NCBI GenBank assembly: GCA_016873295.1
Contig: VGXM01000007.1
Span: forward strand, 37,563 to 101,562
From: Phycisphaerae bacterium
GTDB lineage: Bacteria; Planctomycetota; Phycisphaerae; Phycisphaerales; UBA1924
DNA length: 64,000 bases
Direction: 5' to 3'
Positions 9,099-17,107 of this stretch are shown piece by piece (within the stretch, counting starts at the first letter, position 1; the number at the start of each line of letters is the position of its first letter). The position numbers and the translations under genes were made by a program. A model generated the notes under the pieces. That model was given only the letters and a program-made list of their open reading frames with translations. It was not told the origin of the DNA and ran no database searches.

Positions 9099-10382
9099 AT
9101 GCCCATCGAGATCACCATGCCCCGCCTCTCGGACACGATGCAGCAGGGCACCGTCGTCAAGTGGAACGTCCGGGAGGGCCAGGAGGTGTCCTCCGGCGAC
9201 GTGATCGCCGACATCGAGACGGACAAGGCGACCATGGAGCTCCAGTCCTTCGACGACGGCACCGTCGCCAGCCTCGCCGTGCCCGAGGGCAAGACCGTCG
9301 CCGTCGGCACCGTGATCGCCGTGCTCGCCGCCAAGGGGGAGGACGCGTCCGCCGCGAGCGCGGCGAAGACCGCCCCGGCGGTCAAGGCCGAGGGCGAGAC
9401 CGCCGCGCCCTCCGCCACCGCCGTCGCAGAGCCCAAGGCCGCCCCGCGCCGCGAGGAGTCCGCGACGAGCAACGGCGGGCGCGTCTTCGCCTCGCCCCTG
9501 GCCCGCAAGATCGCCGAGGAGTCCGGCGTGGACCTCGGACGCGTCCAGGGCTCGGGCCCCGGCGGGCGCATCATCCGGCGCGACGTCGAGCAGGCCGTCG
9601 GTCAGGCGCCGGCCGCGGGCGCCGCGCCCGCTGCCGCCGCCCCCTCCGTGCCGCCCCTCGGCGCCGCGCTCAAGGGCAAGACGGTGCCGCTCTCCAACAT
9701 GCGCCGCGTCATCGCGCGTCGCCTGGTCGAGAGCAAGCAGGCCGTCCCCCACTACCAGGTCACCGTCGAGGTCGACATGGACCCGCTCCTCAGCCTGCGC
9801 AAGCAGCTCAACGAGCAGCTGGCCTCGCAGGGCGTCAAGCTCAGCGTCAACGACTTCCTCGTCCGCGCCTGCGCCCTGGCCATGCACTCGCACCCCTACG
9901 TCAACAGCCGCTGGGTCCCCACCGCCAACAACGAGGCGATCGAACTCCTCGCCGAGGTCAACGTCGCCATCGCCATCGCCCTCCCCGAGGAGAAGGGCGG
10001 CGGCCTGGTCGTCGCCACCATCCGCCGCGCCGACCAGATCGGCCTCCGCCAGATCTCCGCCGAGTCCAAGCGCCTCGCCGACAAGGCCCGCGCCAAGGGC
10101 CTTTCGCCCGAGGAGATGGGCGACTCCACCTTCACCATCTCCAACCTGGGCATGTTCGGCGTGGCCCACTTCACCGCCATCATCAACCCGCCCAACGTCG
10201 CCATCCTCGCCGTGGGCGGCGCCATCGAGCGCCCCGTGGTCAAGAACGGGCAGGTCGTGCCCGGGCACGTCATGGCCATGACCATGTCCAGCGACCACCG
10301 CGTCGTCGACGGCGCCATGGCCGCCCAGTACCTGGCTACCGTCAGGCAACTCCTCGAGTCGCCCGCGACGCTGCTGGTCTGA
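9099..10382 (+). CDS. pdhC: Dihydrolipoamide acetyltransferase, E2 of pyruvate dehydrogenase
   Basis: E2 core enzyme (427 aa) that passes the acetyl group from lipoyl-lysine to CoA. There is one lipoyl domain at residues 1-80 (ETDKATM, lipoylated Lys43). An Ala/Pro-rich linker leads to a peripheral-subunit-binding domain near 130-165 (ASPLARKIAEESGVDL, then GSGPGGRIIRRDV). A second linker leads to the catalytic domain (about 195-427) ending with SSDHRVVDG, whose His400 and Asp404 are the expected catalytic residues. ATG 9099 is used because MPIEITMPRLSDTM is the canonical beginning; an in-frame ATG at 9051 adds 16 poorly conserved residues. The E3 gene is not in the window. Confidence 0.94.
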   Translation: MPIEITMPRLSDTMQQGTVVKWNVREGQEVSSGDVIADIETDKATMELQSFDDGTVASLAVPEGKTVAVGTVIAVLAAKGEDASAASAAKTAPAVKAEGETAAPSATAVAEPKAAPRREESATSNGGRVFASPLARKIAEESGVDLGRVQGSGPGGRIIRRDVEQAVGQAPAAGAAPAAAAPSVPPLGAALKGKTVPLSNMRRVIARRLVESKQAVPHYQVTVEVDMDPLLSLRKQLNEQLASQGVKLSVNDFLVRACALAMHSHPYVNSRWVPTANNEAIELLAEVNVAIAIALPEEKGGGLVVATIRRADQIGLRQISAESKRLADKARAKGLSPEEMGDSTFTISNLGMFGVAHFTAIINPPNVAILAVGGAIERPVVKNGQVVPGHVMAMTMSSDHRVVDGAMAAQYLATVRQLLESPATLLV

Positions 10383-10437
10383 CACGCACCCCCTTCGCGC
10401 CCCGGCGGATCCGGCTCGCGGGGCTCGGGATCATGGC

Positions 10438-10467
10438 ATCCCGGGATTCGCGGAGCCTCATCCCGGG
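10438..10467. repeat. ATCCCGGG repeat pair, copy A
   Basis: ATCCCGGG occurs at 10438-10445 and again at 10460-10467. The first copy extends to the 14-mer ATCCCGGGATTCGC, which is also found on the minus strand at 16545-16558. Both sites lie 40-100 bp upstream of genes with very short or absent leaders (10522 and 16620). Possible regulator site or small interspersed repeat. Confidence 0.4.
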
Positions 10468-10507
10468 CCTGAGGGGCACGTGCGGAACCGGGCGACCACC
10501 ACCCCGG

Positions 10508-10513
10508 TATAAC
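10508..10513 (+). promoter_or_regulatory. -10 box TATAAC for the gene at 10522
   Basis: TATAAC is followed by only 8 nt before the ATG at 10522 and there is no Shine-Dalgarno sequence, so transcription probably begins at or next to the start codon. No clear -35 box is visible. Confidence 0.5.
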
Positions 10514-10521
10514 CTGCGCCG

Positions 10522-11988
10522 ATGCCGGGCTGGTACGACCTCATCCCCACGCCCCAGGCCGTCCTCTGGTTCATGGCCGCCTTCCTCCTGGCCTGGGGCC
10601 TTTCCGTGCTGCCCCGGGCCGTCACCCGCACGCGCGGCCTGCGCTGCCCGGCGTGCGCCCAGCCCATGAAGCCAGAGCACGGCACGCGCTGCCCCGCCTG
10701 CCTCAACGACGCCTCCACCGAATCCAACCTCCACCACCGCCGCCGACGCCCCTTCTGCTTTACCGTTGGCGCGCTCGCCATCGTCGCGGGCACCACCGCC
10801 GCCATGGGCGCGGTGTACGTCGGACGATTCGTGCGCCACGGCTCGTCCGCGCTCTCCGACAGCGGCGCCTGGCACGCCACCGCCACGGGGCTCATCGCGT
10901 TCGCCATCGTCTTCGCGGCATGGGCCTGCCGCGGCGACCGCAGCCGAGGACGGCGCCGCTGCCCCAGGTGCTGGTACTCCATGGCTGCCACGGCGGGTCA
11001 GTGCCCCGAGTGCGGCTTCTCGTCATCGTCCGACCGCGACTGGTACCGCCCGCGCCGCCGACGGCGCTCGCTCGCCGCCTCCGCGCTCCTGGCCGCCCTC
11101 GCATTGGGCCTCCTGGCCACGCCCCGCGTCATCCGCTACGGCTGGGCCGGCGCCGTCCCCACGACCGTCCTGATCGCGGGGCTGCCGTGGCTCCCCGAGC
11201 GCCTCATCGACTCGCGATTCAGCTTCGCTCCCAACCCCGGCGCGCTGAGCCATCGCGTCGCAACCGGGGAGCTTTGGGCATGGCAGAGCCTATGGCTTCG
11301 GCGACGCTCGCTCGCCGTTGCTTCGGATCCGCCGACCGACGAGGTGTTCTTCAGGGCGATCCCCTTCGCCGACCCGGGTGAACTTGGTTCCGTCGCGACG
11401 GCGCTCGTCCTGCGCCAAGCTTCGCTCCTGGCGTCGAGTGACCCCGCCGTCCGCGCCACCGCCTTGGATCATCGCATCCTGGTCTGGCGCATGGGCGTCG
11501 AAGGGCCGGTGCCCGGGCTCTCGTCGTTTCGCGTCGGCCTCCTCGCGGCCCTCGACGATGAACGCAGCGACGTCCGCGCCCTGGCTGCCGAGATCATCGG
11601 CCACCTCGAATCGCTGGCCTCCCATGAGGCCGAGCGACTGGCCAATGCTCTGGAAGACCAACCCTGGGTGCAGCGCTCGGCGTTTGCGGCGCTCGCTCGA
11701 CACCTCGGGCGCGCGCCCGAGGTTGTGCTCGCCGCGCTCACCGACTACGCCGACCCATCGGGCATCGACCAGACGCCCGACTCGGCCCACAACAGGGGCG
11801 TCTTGCTCGCGATCGCTCTGCTGTTCAACGCCGCCGCCCCGCCATTCGATTCCGACGAGGCCCGCGCCGCCCTGGTTTCGCTCTCCCGCGCGCCCGATGC
11901 GCGGACCTCGCGCGCGGCACGCGAAGTGCTCGATCGCCTGGAGACCGGGCCTACACCGCCACCGACCGCGCCGCCTCCACCGCGTTGA
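10522..11988 (+). CDS. Zinc-ribbon membrane protein with HEAT-like C-terminus, unknown function
   Basis: 488 residues. The N-terminus has a membrane helix (AVLWFMAAFLLAWGLSVL), then a double-CxxC zinc ribbon (CPAC, then CPACLND). Two helices follow, then a second ribbon (RRCPRCWYSM, then GQCPECGFSS) and further helices (LAASALLAALALGLLATP). The C-terminal ~230 residues are soluble and made of paired helices with spacing like HEAT repeats (for example VRALAAEIIGHLESLASHEA). I do not recognise a named family. Its 3' end overlaps the convergent purQ by 38 bp. Ribbon-plus-helix proteins of this style are frequent in planctomycete genomes (general impression, not checked). Confidence 0.7.
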   Translation: MPGWYDLIPTPQAVLWFMAAFLLAWGLSVLPRAVTRTRGLRCPACAQPMKPEHGTRCPACLNDASTESNLHHRRRRPFCFTVGALAIVAGTTAAMGAVYVGRFVRHGSSALSDSGAWHATATGLIAFAIVFAAWACRGDRSRGRRRCPRCWYSMAATAGQCPECGFSSSSDRDWYRPRRRRRSLAASALLAALALGLLATPRVIRYGWAGAVPTTVLIAGLPWLPERLIDSRFSFAPNPGALSHRVATGELWAWQSLWLRRRSLAVASDPPTDEVFFRAIPFADPGELGSVATALVLRQASLLASSDPAVRATALDHRILVWRMGVEGPVPGLSSFRVGLLAALDDERSDVRALAAEIIGHLESLASHEAERLANALEDQPWVQRSAFAALARHLGRAPEVVLAALTDYADPSGIDQTPDSAHNRGVLLAIALLFNAAAPPFDSDEARAALVSLSRAPDARTSRAAREVLDRLETGPTPPPTAPPPPR

Positions 11989-12751
11989 TGAAGATCCGCA
12001 GCCCGGGCGTCTGGCCGCGGCGCTGCCCCTCGTCCAGCCGCGTCCACCACGGGTGCCGCGTCCAGTCCAGGTAGCGCTCCGGGTGCGGCATCAGCCCGAA
12101 CACCCGCCCCGTCGCGTCGCACAGACCCGCCACCGCCCCCTCCGACCCGTTGTAGTTGTCCTTGTACCGCAGCGCCACCTGCCCCGCCGACTCCAGCCTC
12201 GCGAGCGTGCCCGGCGTGCCGAAGACCAGCCGACCCTCGCCGTGGGCCGACGGCAACCGCCCCACCTCGTCCCCCAGCCCCTCCAGCCCCCGCGTCCACA
12301 CGCACACCGATTCCCTCACGAACTCCACGCCGCACCACCGGTCCTCGTACCGGGCCGACACGTTGTCGCACAGCGCCGCCGTGGGCGTCGGCGGCGCGTC
12401 GATCGGCCACTCCTCGCCCCGCGCCGGCCCGGGCAACAGCCCCACCTGCACCAGCACCTGGAACCCGTTGCACACGCCGATCACCGGGCACCCGCGGACC
12501 ACCGCCCCGCGCAGCGCCGGCCACAGACGCTCCCGCACCCGCATCGCGAAGATCCGGCCCGACGCGATGTCGTCGCCGTAGCTGAACCCCCCCGGGAACC
12601 CGATCAGGTCCGCGTCCTCCATCCGCCGCGGCTCGGCGATCACGCGATCCAGGTGCACCAGGTCCGGCGAGGCCCCGGCCATCTCGAAGGCCCGGCACAG
12701 CTCGGCGTCGCAGTTGGTCCCCGCCGCTCGGATCACAAGCGCCCTGGTCAT
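11951..12751 (-). CDS. purQ: Phosphoribosylformylglycinamidine synthase, glutaminase subunit
   Basis: PurQ (266 aa) releases ammonia from glutamine for the PurL-catalysed fourth step of purine synthesis. It is a class I glutamine amidotransferase. The beginning ALVIRAAGTNCD is typical of PurQ, FPGGFSYGDDIASG is the oxyanion/binding segment, GVCNGFQVL holds the nucleophilic Cys, and GLMPHPERY holds the catalytic His and Glu. The start at 12751 (MTRALVIRAAG) is preferred over an in-frame ATG 42 bp upstream because it matches the family N-terminus and is preceded by a TACGCT box. The last 38 bp overlap the convergent gene ending at 11988. purL and purS are not in the window. Confidence 0.93.
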   Translation of the reverse strand: MTRALVIRAAGTNCDAELCRAFEMAGASPDLVHLDRVIAEPRRMEDADLIGFPGGFSYGDDIASGRIFAMRVRERLWPALRGAVVRGCPVIGVCNGFQVLVQVGLLPGPARGEEWPIDAPPTPTAALCDNVSARYEDRWCGVEFVRESVCVWTRGLEGLGDEVGRLPSAHGEGRLVFGTPGTLARLESAGQVALRYKDNYNGSEGAVAGLCDATGRVFGLMPHPERYLDWTRHPWWTRLDEGQRRGQTPGLRIFINAVEAARSVAV

Positions 12752-12756
12752 GCACA

Positions 12757-12762
12757 AGCGTA
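12757..12762 (-). promoter_or_regulatory. -10 box TACGCT for purQ
   Basis: On the minus strand TACGCT stands 5 nt before the purQ ATG, with no Shine-Dalgarno sequence between them. Likely leaderless start. Confidence 0.35.
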
Positions 12763-12814
12763 GTCGCTCCCGCCCGGCCCCCGGACGTATCATGCATCAA
12801 CCGGAGGACCCAAC

Positions 12815-14161
12815 ATGCCACAGGTGTACCCGTTCAACGCGATCCAGTACCGGCACGGCAACGGCGACCTGTCCGACGTCGTGGCCCCGCCCTATGACGT
12901 GCTCGACAAGCCCGCCAAGGACCGCCTGGTCCACCGCAACCCGCGCAACGTCGTCGCCGTCGACCTGCCCCACACCCCCCCCAAGGAACTGGGCCCGCCC
13001 GAGACCTACGCCGCCGCGGGCGACACCTTCCGCGCCTGGCTCGCCGAGGAGGTCCTCGCCCGGCGCGAGAAGCCCGCCCTCTTCGCCTGCCGCCAGTCCT
13101 TCACCTTCAACGGCAAGACCCACGAGCGCTGCGGCATGGCCTGCACCGTCGGCCTCGTCCCCTTCGGCCCCCGCAAGGGCGGCGGCGTGCTGCCACACGA
13201 GGAGACCTTCTCCGGCCCCAAAGAGGACCGCTTCGCCCTCATGAAGGCCACGCGCTGCCAGCTCTCCCCCATCTTCGGGCTCCACGGCGACGACAAGGGC
13301 GACGCGACAGGCCTGGCCCGGATGGTCATGTCCCGCGGCAACCCGGCGATCACCGCCACCACCGACGACGCCGTCAAGCACGAGGTCTGGCCCATCGACG
13401 ACCCCGCCATGATCGCCGCCTACCAGCGGGCCCTGGCCGACGAGGACGTCTTCATCGCCGACGGGCACCACCGCTACACCACCCAGCTCAACTACCTCAA
13501 GCTCCTGGAGTCCCAGGGCCCGGTCCCGCCCAACCACCCCGCCCGCCGCTGCATGATGGTCCTGGTCAGCATGTCCGACCCCGGGCTGGTCATCGCCCCC
13601 ACGCACCGCGTGCTGGGCGGCATGTCCGGGTACTCCATGGACCGCTTCACCCAGGCCGCCAAGGGCCTCCTCACCGTCAAGCCCGCCCCGGGCGACGCCC
13701 GCCACCTCGAAGTCGAGATGGAGCGCCAGGCCAAGGAGGCGCCGGGCCGAAACGTGCTCGGGCTGATCGACATCCCCACCGGCAAGTGCTTCACCGCCAC
13801 CTTCAACGACGCCGACCCGCTCGCCAGGCGCTACGCGACCAAGCCCCAGGCCTGGCGCACCCTCGACGTCGCCCTCGTGCAGTTCGCCATCGTCGAAGAG
13901 ATCGCCCAGCCCATGCTCAACGACGGGCAGCCCGTCAAGTGGGCCTTCCCCCACTCGGTCCCCGAGATCCTCGAGATCGCCAAGGGGCACGAGACCGGCG
14001 CGGGCGGCGGCAAGGGCTTCGCCCAGCTCGCCGTCGTCGTCCGCCCCACGCCCCTCGCCACCGTCCGCGCCGTCAGCAAGGCCGGCGAACTCATGCCCCA
14101 GAAGTCAACCTTCTTCTACCCCAAGCTCGCCACGGGCCTGTTCCTCAACTCGCTGGAATGA
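12815..14161 (+). CDS. DUF1015 family protein
   Basis: 448 residues matching the DUF1015 pattern. The N-terminal [11 protein letters not shown] is followed by a block on conserved [16 protein letters not shown], then [13 protein letters not shown] near residue 217, and a C-terminal [23 protein letters not shown] region. The family is widespread; its biochemical role is not firmly established, and I assign none. No signal peptide or membrane segment is visible, so the protein is probably cytoplasmic. A good ribosome-binding site (GGAGG) precedes ATG 12815, with a TATCAT box about 20 nt upstream. It is divergent from purQ with 63 bp between the start codons. copA follows after 28 bp and may be co-transcribed. 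Confidence 0.85.
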   Translation: MPQVYPFNAIQYRHGNGDLSDVVAPPYDVLDKPAKDRLVHRNPRNVVAVDLPHTPPKELGPPETYAAAGDTFRAWLAEEVLARREKPALFACRQSFTFNGKTHERCGMACTVGLVPFGPRKGGGVLPHEETFSGPKEDRFALMKATRCQLSPIFGLHGDDKGDATGLARMVMSRGNPAITATTDDAVKHEVWPIDDPAMIAAYQRALADEDVFIADGHHRYTTQLNYLKLLESQGPVPPNHPARRCMMVLVSMSDPGLVIAPTHRVLGGMSGYSMDRFTQAAKGLLTVKPAPGDARHLEVEMERQAKEAPGRNVLGLIDIPTGKCFTATFNDADPLARRYATKPQAWRTLDVALVQFAIVEEIAQPMLNDGQPVKWAFPHSVPEILEIAKGHETGAGGGKGFAQLAVVVRPTPLATVRAVSKAGELMPQKSTFFYPKLATGLFLNSLE

Positions 14162-14189
14162 CGCGCCGACCGGGGCAGGAAGGGTCGCC

Positions 14190-16484
14190 ATGCCGGAGCA
14201 CCGCCACGGGCCGCGCGCGCCCAGCCAACCCGACGGCGCGGCCCGGATCTCGATGCCCATCGAGGGCATGACCTGCGCCTCCTGCGCCGCACGCGTCGAG
14301 AAGCAACTGGCCAAGGCGCCGGGCGTCTCCGCCGCCAGCGTCAACTTCGCCACCAGGCTCGCCACCGTCACCTACCACCCCGGCGCGACCTGCCCCGACC
14401 ACCTCGCCCGGGCCGTCGACGACGCCGGGTACAAGGCCCGCCTCCCCAAGCCACCCACCGCCCACGGCCACGCCGGGCACGACCACGCCGAGCACGTGGA
14501 GATGGGCGAGGCCCAGCGCCGCGACCTGGTCCGCCGCGTCATCGTCGGCGCCGCCCTCTCGGTCCCCGTCCTGGCGATCGCCATGTCGCACGGGCGCGTC
14601 GAGGCCCTCACCGGCGCGTGGACCAACTGGGTGCAGCTCGTCCTCACCACGCCCGTCATGTTCTGGTGCGGGGCCCGGTTCTTCCGCAAAGCCGCCAGGA
14701 GCGCCAGGCACTTCAGCGCCAACATGGACACGCTCGTGGCGCTGGGCACGGGGGCGGCGTACGCCTTCTCCCTCGCCGCCACACTCGCCCCCGGGTTCTT
14801 CGTGAAGGAGTCGGGCGCGCACGCCATGCCGCCCGTCTACTACGAGGCCGCCGCCGTCATCATCGTCCTCATCCTGCTCGGGCGCTACCTCGAGGCCCGC
14901 GCCACAGCCCGCACCACCGCCGCCATCAGAAGGCTGCTGGGCCTCCAGCCCAGGACCGCCCGCGTCGTGCGCGGCGGCTCCGAGCGCGACATCCCCGTCG
15001 AGGAGGTCGCCGTCGACGACCTGGTCGTCGTCCGCCCCGGCGAGAAGATCCCCGTCGACGGGCGCGTCGAGGCAGGCCGGTCCGCCGTCGACGAGTCCAT
15101 GCTCACGGGCGAGAGCATGCCCGTCGTCAAGGAGCCCGGGGCCGAGGTCTTCGGCGCCACCATGAACACCACCGGCGCCCTGCGCTTCCGCGCCACCAAG
15201 GTGGGGGGCGACACCGCGCTCCAGCAGATCGTCCGTCTCGTCCGGGAGGCCCAGGCCGGCAAGGCCCCGGTCGCGCGCCTCGTCGACCGCATCAGCGGCA
15301 TCTTCGTCCCCATCGTCATCGCCATCGCGGTCCTCACGTTCCTCGCCTGGTGGTTCACCGCGCCCCACGACGACCGCCTCCGCATGGCCCTCCTCACCTC
15401 CGTCTCCGTCCTCGTCATCGCCTGCCCCTGCGCCCTCGGGCTCGCCACGCCCACCGCCATCATGGTGGGCACGGGCCGCGGCGCCGAGCGCGGCATCCTG
15501 ATCCGCGGCGGCGAGGCCCTCGAAACCGCCCACAAGCTCTCCGCCGTCATCCTCGACAAGACCGGCACCATCACCCGGGGACGCCCCGCGCTCACCGACG
15601 TGATCCCCGCGCCCGGGTTCACCGAGCAGGACCTGCTGCGCCTGGCCGCCGCCGCCGACAAGCCCAGCGAGCACCCCCTCGCCACCGCCATCGTCCGGGG
15701 CGCCGCCGAGCGCGGCATCGACGTAGCCGACCCCTCCGCCTTCAACGCCGTCGTTGGGCGGGGCGTCGAGGCCACCGTCGACGGCACACGAGTCCTCGTC
15801 GGCGGCGCCGCCTTCATGCGCGAGCAGGGCGTCGAAGCCGCCCTCACAGACCGCGCCGCGGAACTCGCCGCCAAGGCCCATACCCCCGTCTACGTCGCCG
15901 TCGACGCCAGGCCCGCCGGCCTCCTCGCCGTCGCAGACCCCGTCAAGCCGGAGTCCAAGGAAGCCATCGACCGCATGCACGCCGACGGGCTCCTCGTCGC
16001 CATGATCACCGGCGATGCCCGCCCCACCGCCGACGCCGTCGCACGGCAGGTCGGCATCGACCGCGTCATGGCCGAGGTCCTCCCCGGGGACAAGGCCGCC
16101 CACGTGCGCGCGCTCCAGGACGAGGGGCACACCGTCGCCATGGTGGGCGACGGCATCAACGACGCCCCCGCCCTCGCCCAGGCCGACGTGGGCATGGCCA
16201 TCGGCACCGGCACCGACGTCGCCATGGAGGCCGCGGACGTCACCCTCATCCGCGGCGACCTCCGCACCGTCCCCGACGCCATCGCCCTCTCCCACGCCAC
16301 CATGCGCACCATCCGCCAGAACCTCTTCTGGGCCTTCGTCTACAACGTCCTGGGAATCCCCCTCGCCGCGGGCCTCCTCTACCCCCTCACCGGCTGGCTC
16401 CTCTCCCCCATCATCGCCAGCGCCGCCATGGCCTTCTCGAGCATCAGCGTCGTCCTCAACAGCCTCCGCCTCCGGCACGCCTGA
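14190..16484 (+). CDS. copA: Copper-translocating P1B-type ATPase
   Basis: Inner-membrane Cu(I)/Ag(I) export ATPase (764 aa). It has one N-terminal heavy-metal-associated domain with [10 protein letters not shown] (Cys30 and Cys33), then a His-rich linker ([11 protein letters not shown], about 92-104). Eight membrane helices follow, with the CPC ion site at Cys412-Pro-Cys414. Also present are the TGES actuator loop, phosphorylated Asp456 in DKTGTIT, the SEHPLA motif of P1B pumps, and GDGINDAP (Asp654). The CPC motif indicates monovalent copper or silver. The gene starts 28 bp after the DUF1015 stop, behind a GGAAGGG ribosome-binding site. It heads a cluster of metal-resistance genes running to 25289. 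Confidence 0.95.
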   Translation: MPEHRHGPRAPSQPDGAARISMPIEGMTCASCAARVEKQLAKAPGVSAASVNFATRLATVTYHPGATCPDHLARAVDDAGYKARLPKPPTAHGHAGHDHAEHVEMGEAQRRDLVRRVIVGAALSVPVLAIAMSHGRVEALTGAWTNWVQLVLTTPVMFWCGARFFRKAARSARHFSANMDTLVALGTGAAYAFSLAATLAPGFFVKESGAHAMPPVYYEAAAVIIVLILLGRYLEARATARTTAAIRRLLGLQPRTARVVRGGSERDIPVEEVAVDDLVVVRPGEKIPVDGRVEAGRSAVDESMLTGESMPVVKEPGAEVFGATMNTTGALRFRATKVGGDTALQQIVRLVREAQAGKAPVARLVDRISGIFVPIVIAIAVLTFLAWWFTAPHDDRLRMALLTSVSVLVIACPCALGLATPTAIMVGTGRGAERGILIRGGEALETAHKLSAVILDKTGTITRGRPALTDVIPAPGFTEQDLLRLAAAADKPSEHPLATAIVRGAAERGIDVADPSAFNAVVGRGVEATVDGTRVLVGGAAFMREQGVEAALTDRAAELAAKAHTPVYVAVDARPAGLLAVADPVKPESKEAIDRMHADGLLVAMITGDARPTADAVARQVGIDRVMAEVLPGDKAAHVRALQDEGHTVAMVGDGINDAPALAQADVGMAIGTGTDVAMEAADVTLIRGDLRTVPDAIALSHATMRTIRQNLFWAFVYNVLGIPLAAGLLYPLTGWLLSPIIASAAMAFSSISVVLNSLRLRHA

Positions 16485-16499
16485 CCCCACCCTGGGGTC
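16483..16499 (+). terminator. Hairpin overlapping the copA stop codon
   Basis: GACCCCA-CCC-TGGGGTC forms a 7-bp stem with a 3-nt loop, beginning in the TGA stop and followed by a run of C. Possible terminator between copA and the small Cys-rich gene; there is no T tract. Confidence 0.4.
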
Positions 16500-16522
16500 G
16501 ATCCCCCCCCCCACCCCCCACG

Positions 16523-16558
16523 CCCGGGATAAGCGAGTCCGCGTGCGAATCCCGGGAT
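16523..16558. repeat. ATCCCGGG inverted pair, copy B
   Basis: CCCGGGAT at 16523-16530 and ATCCCGGG at 16549-16556 form an inverted pair. On the minus strand 16545-16558 reads the same 14-mer, ATCCCGGGATTCGC, as copy A at 10438. It lies about 60-95 bp upstream of ATG 16620. Confidence 0.4.
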
Positions 16559-16605
16559 CGTGCCCCACCCCCCGGCCCCGGGAACCGGCGAGCCCATTCG
16601 GACGA

Positions 16606-16611
16606 TATAGT
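16606..16611 (+). promoter_or_regulatory. -10 box TATAGT for the Cys-rich gene
   Basis: TATAGT is followed by 8 nt and then ATG 16620, the same spacing as at 10508. There is no Shine-Dalgarno sequence. Confidence 0.5.
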
Positions 16612-16619
16612 CTCCAGCG

Positions 16620-16988
16620 ATGGTGTTGCGCTGCCTCATCATCCTCGCGGTGTCGTTCGCCCAGGTTCTCGGACCGGGCATGGTCGCGCGCTGCGACGCG
16701 ACGCCTTCGGGCACCGCTCCCATGTCCTGCAACGATCGCCTGTCGGGCGGGTGCGGCGCCTGTGCCTGCCCCTGCTGCCAGGCCCCCAGCACCCCCTCCG
16801 AGCCGACCCCCGCGACCCCCGCCCCCAACACCGCCGAGCGGTGGCTGACGGTTCTCGCCGTCCCCCCCGCGCCGCGCCACGCGATCGTGCTCGCGTCCGC
16901 CCCGCGTCCGGCGTTCCGCCGGGCCGAGCCCCTCCGGGCCTTGAGCGCCTGCGCCACGCGGGCCCTCCTCTGCTCCTGGCAAACCTGA
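16620..16988 (+). CDS. Small secreted Cys-rich protein, possible metal binder
   Basis: 122 residues that I do not recognise as a family. A hydrophobic N-terminus (LIILAVSFAQVLGPG) looks like a signal peptide or anchor. The mature part carries a tight cysteine cluster (GGCGACACPCCQAP) within ten cysteines overall, then a Pro/Ala/Thr-rich stretch. The gene lies between copA and the Cus-type operon on the same strand, has its own -10-like box, and starts without a Shine-Dalgarno sequence. The position and cysteine content suggest periplasmic copper binding, but this is inference. Its being a real gene is supported by the promoter and the signal peptide; the C-terminal half is low in complexity. 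Confidence 0.55.
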   Translation: MVLRCLIILAVSFAQVLGPGMVARCDATPSGTAPMSCNDRLSGGCGACACPCCQAPSTPSEPTPATPAPNTAERWLTVLAVPPAPRHAIVLASAPRPAFRRAEPLRALSACATRALLCSWQT

Positions 16989-17107
16989 TCCGGGTCTCCC
17001 GCGCCCGCGCTGCGCGCTCTTTGCGCGCACGAACGCGGCCCCACGTGTCCGATCCCCGCGACCCGTGACCATCGCCACGCCACGCGCGTGGCGAGGGAGA
17101 CCCGACC

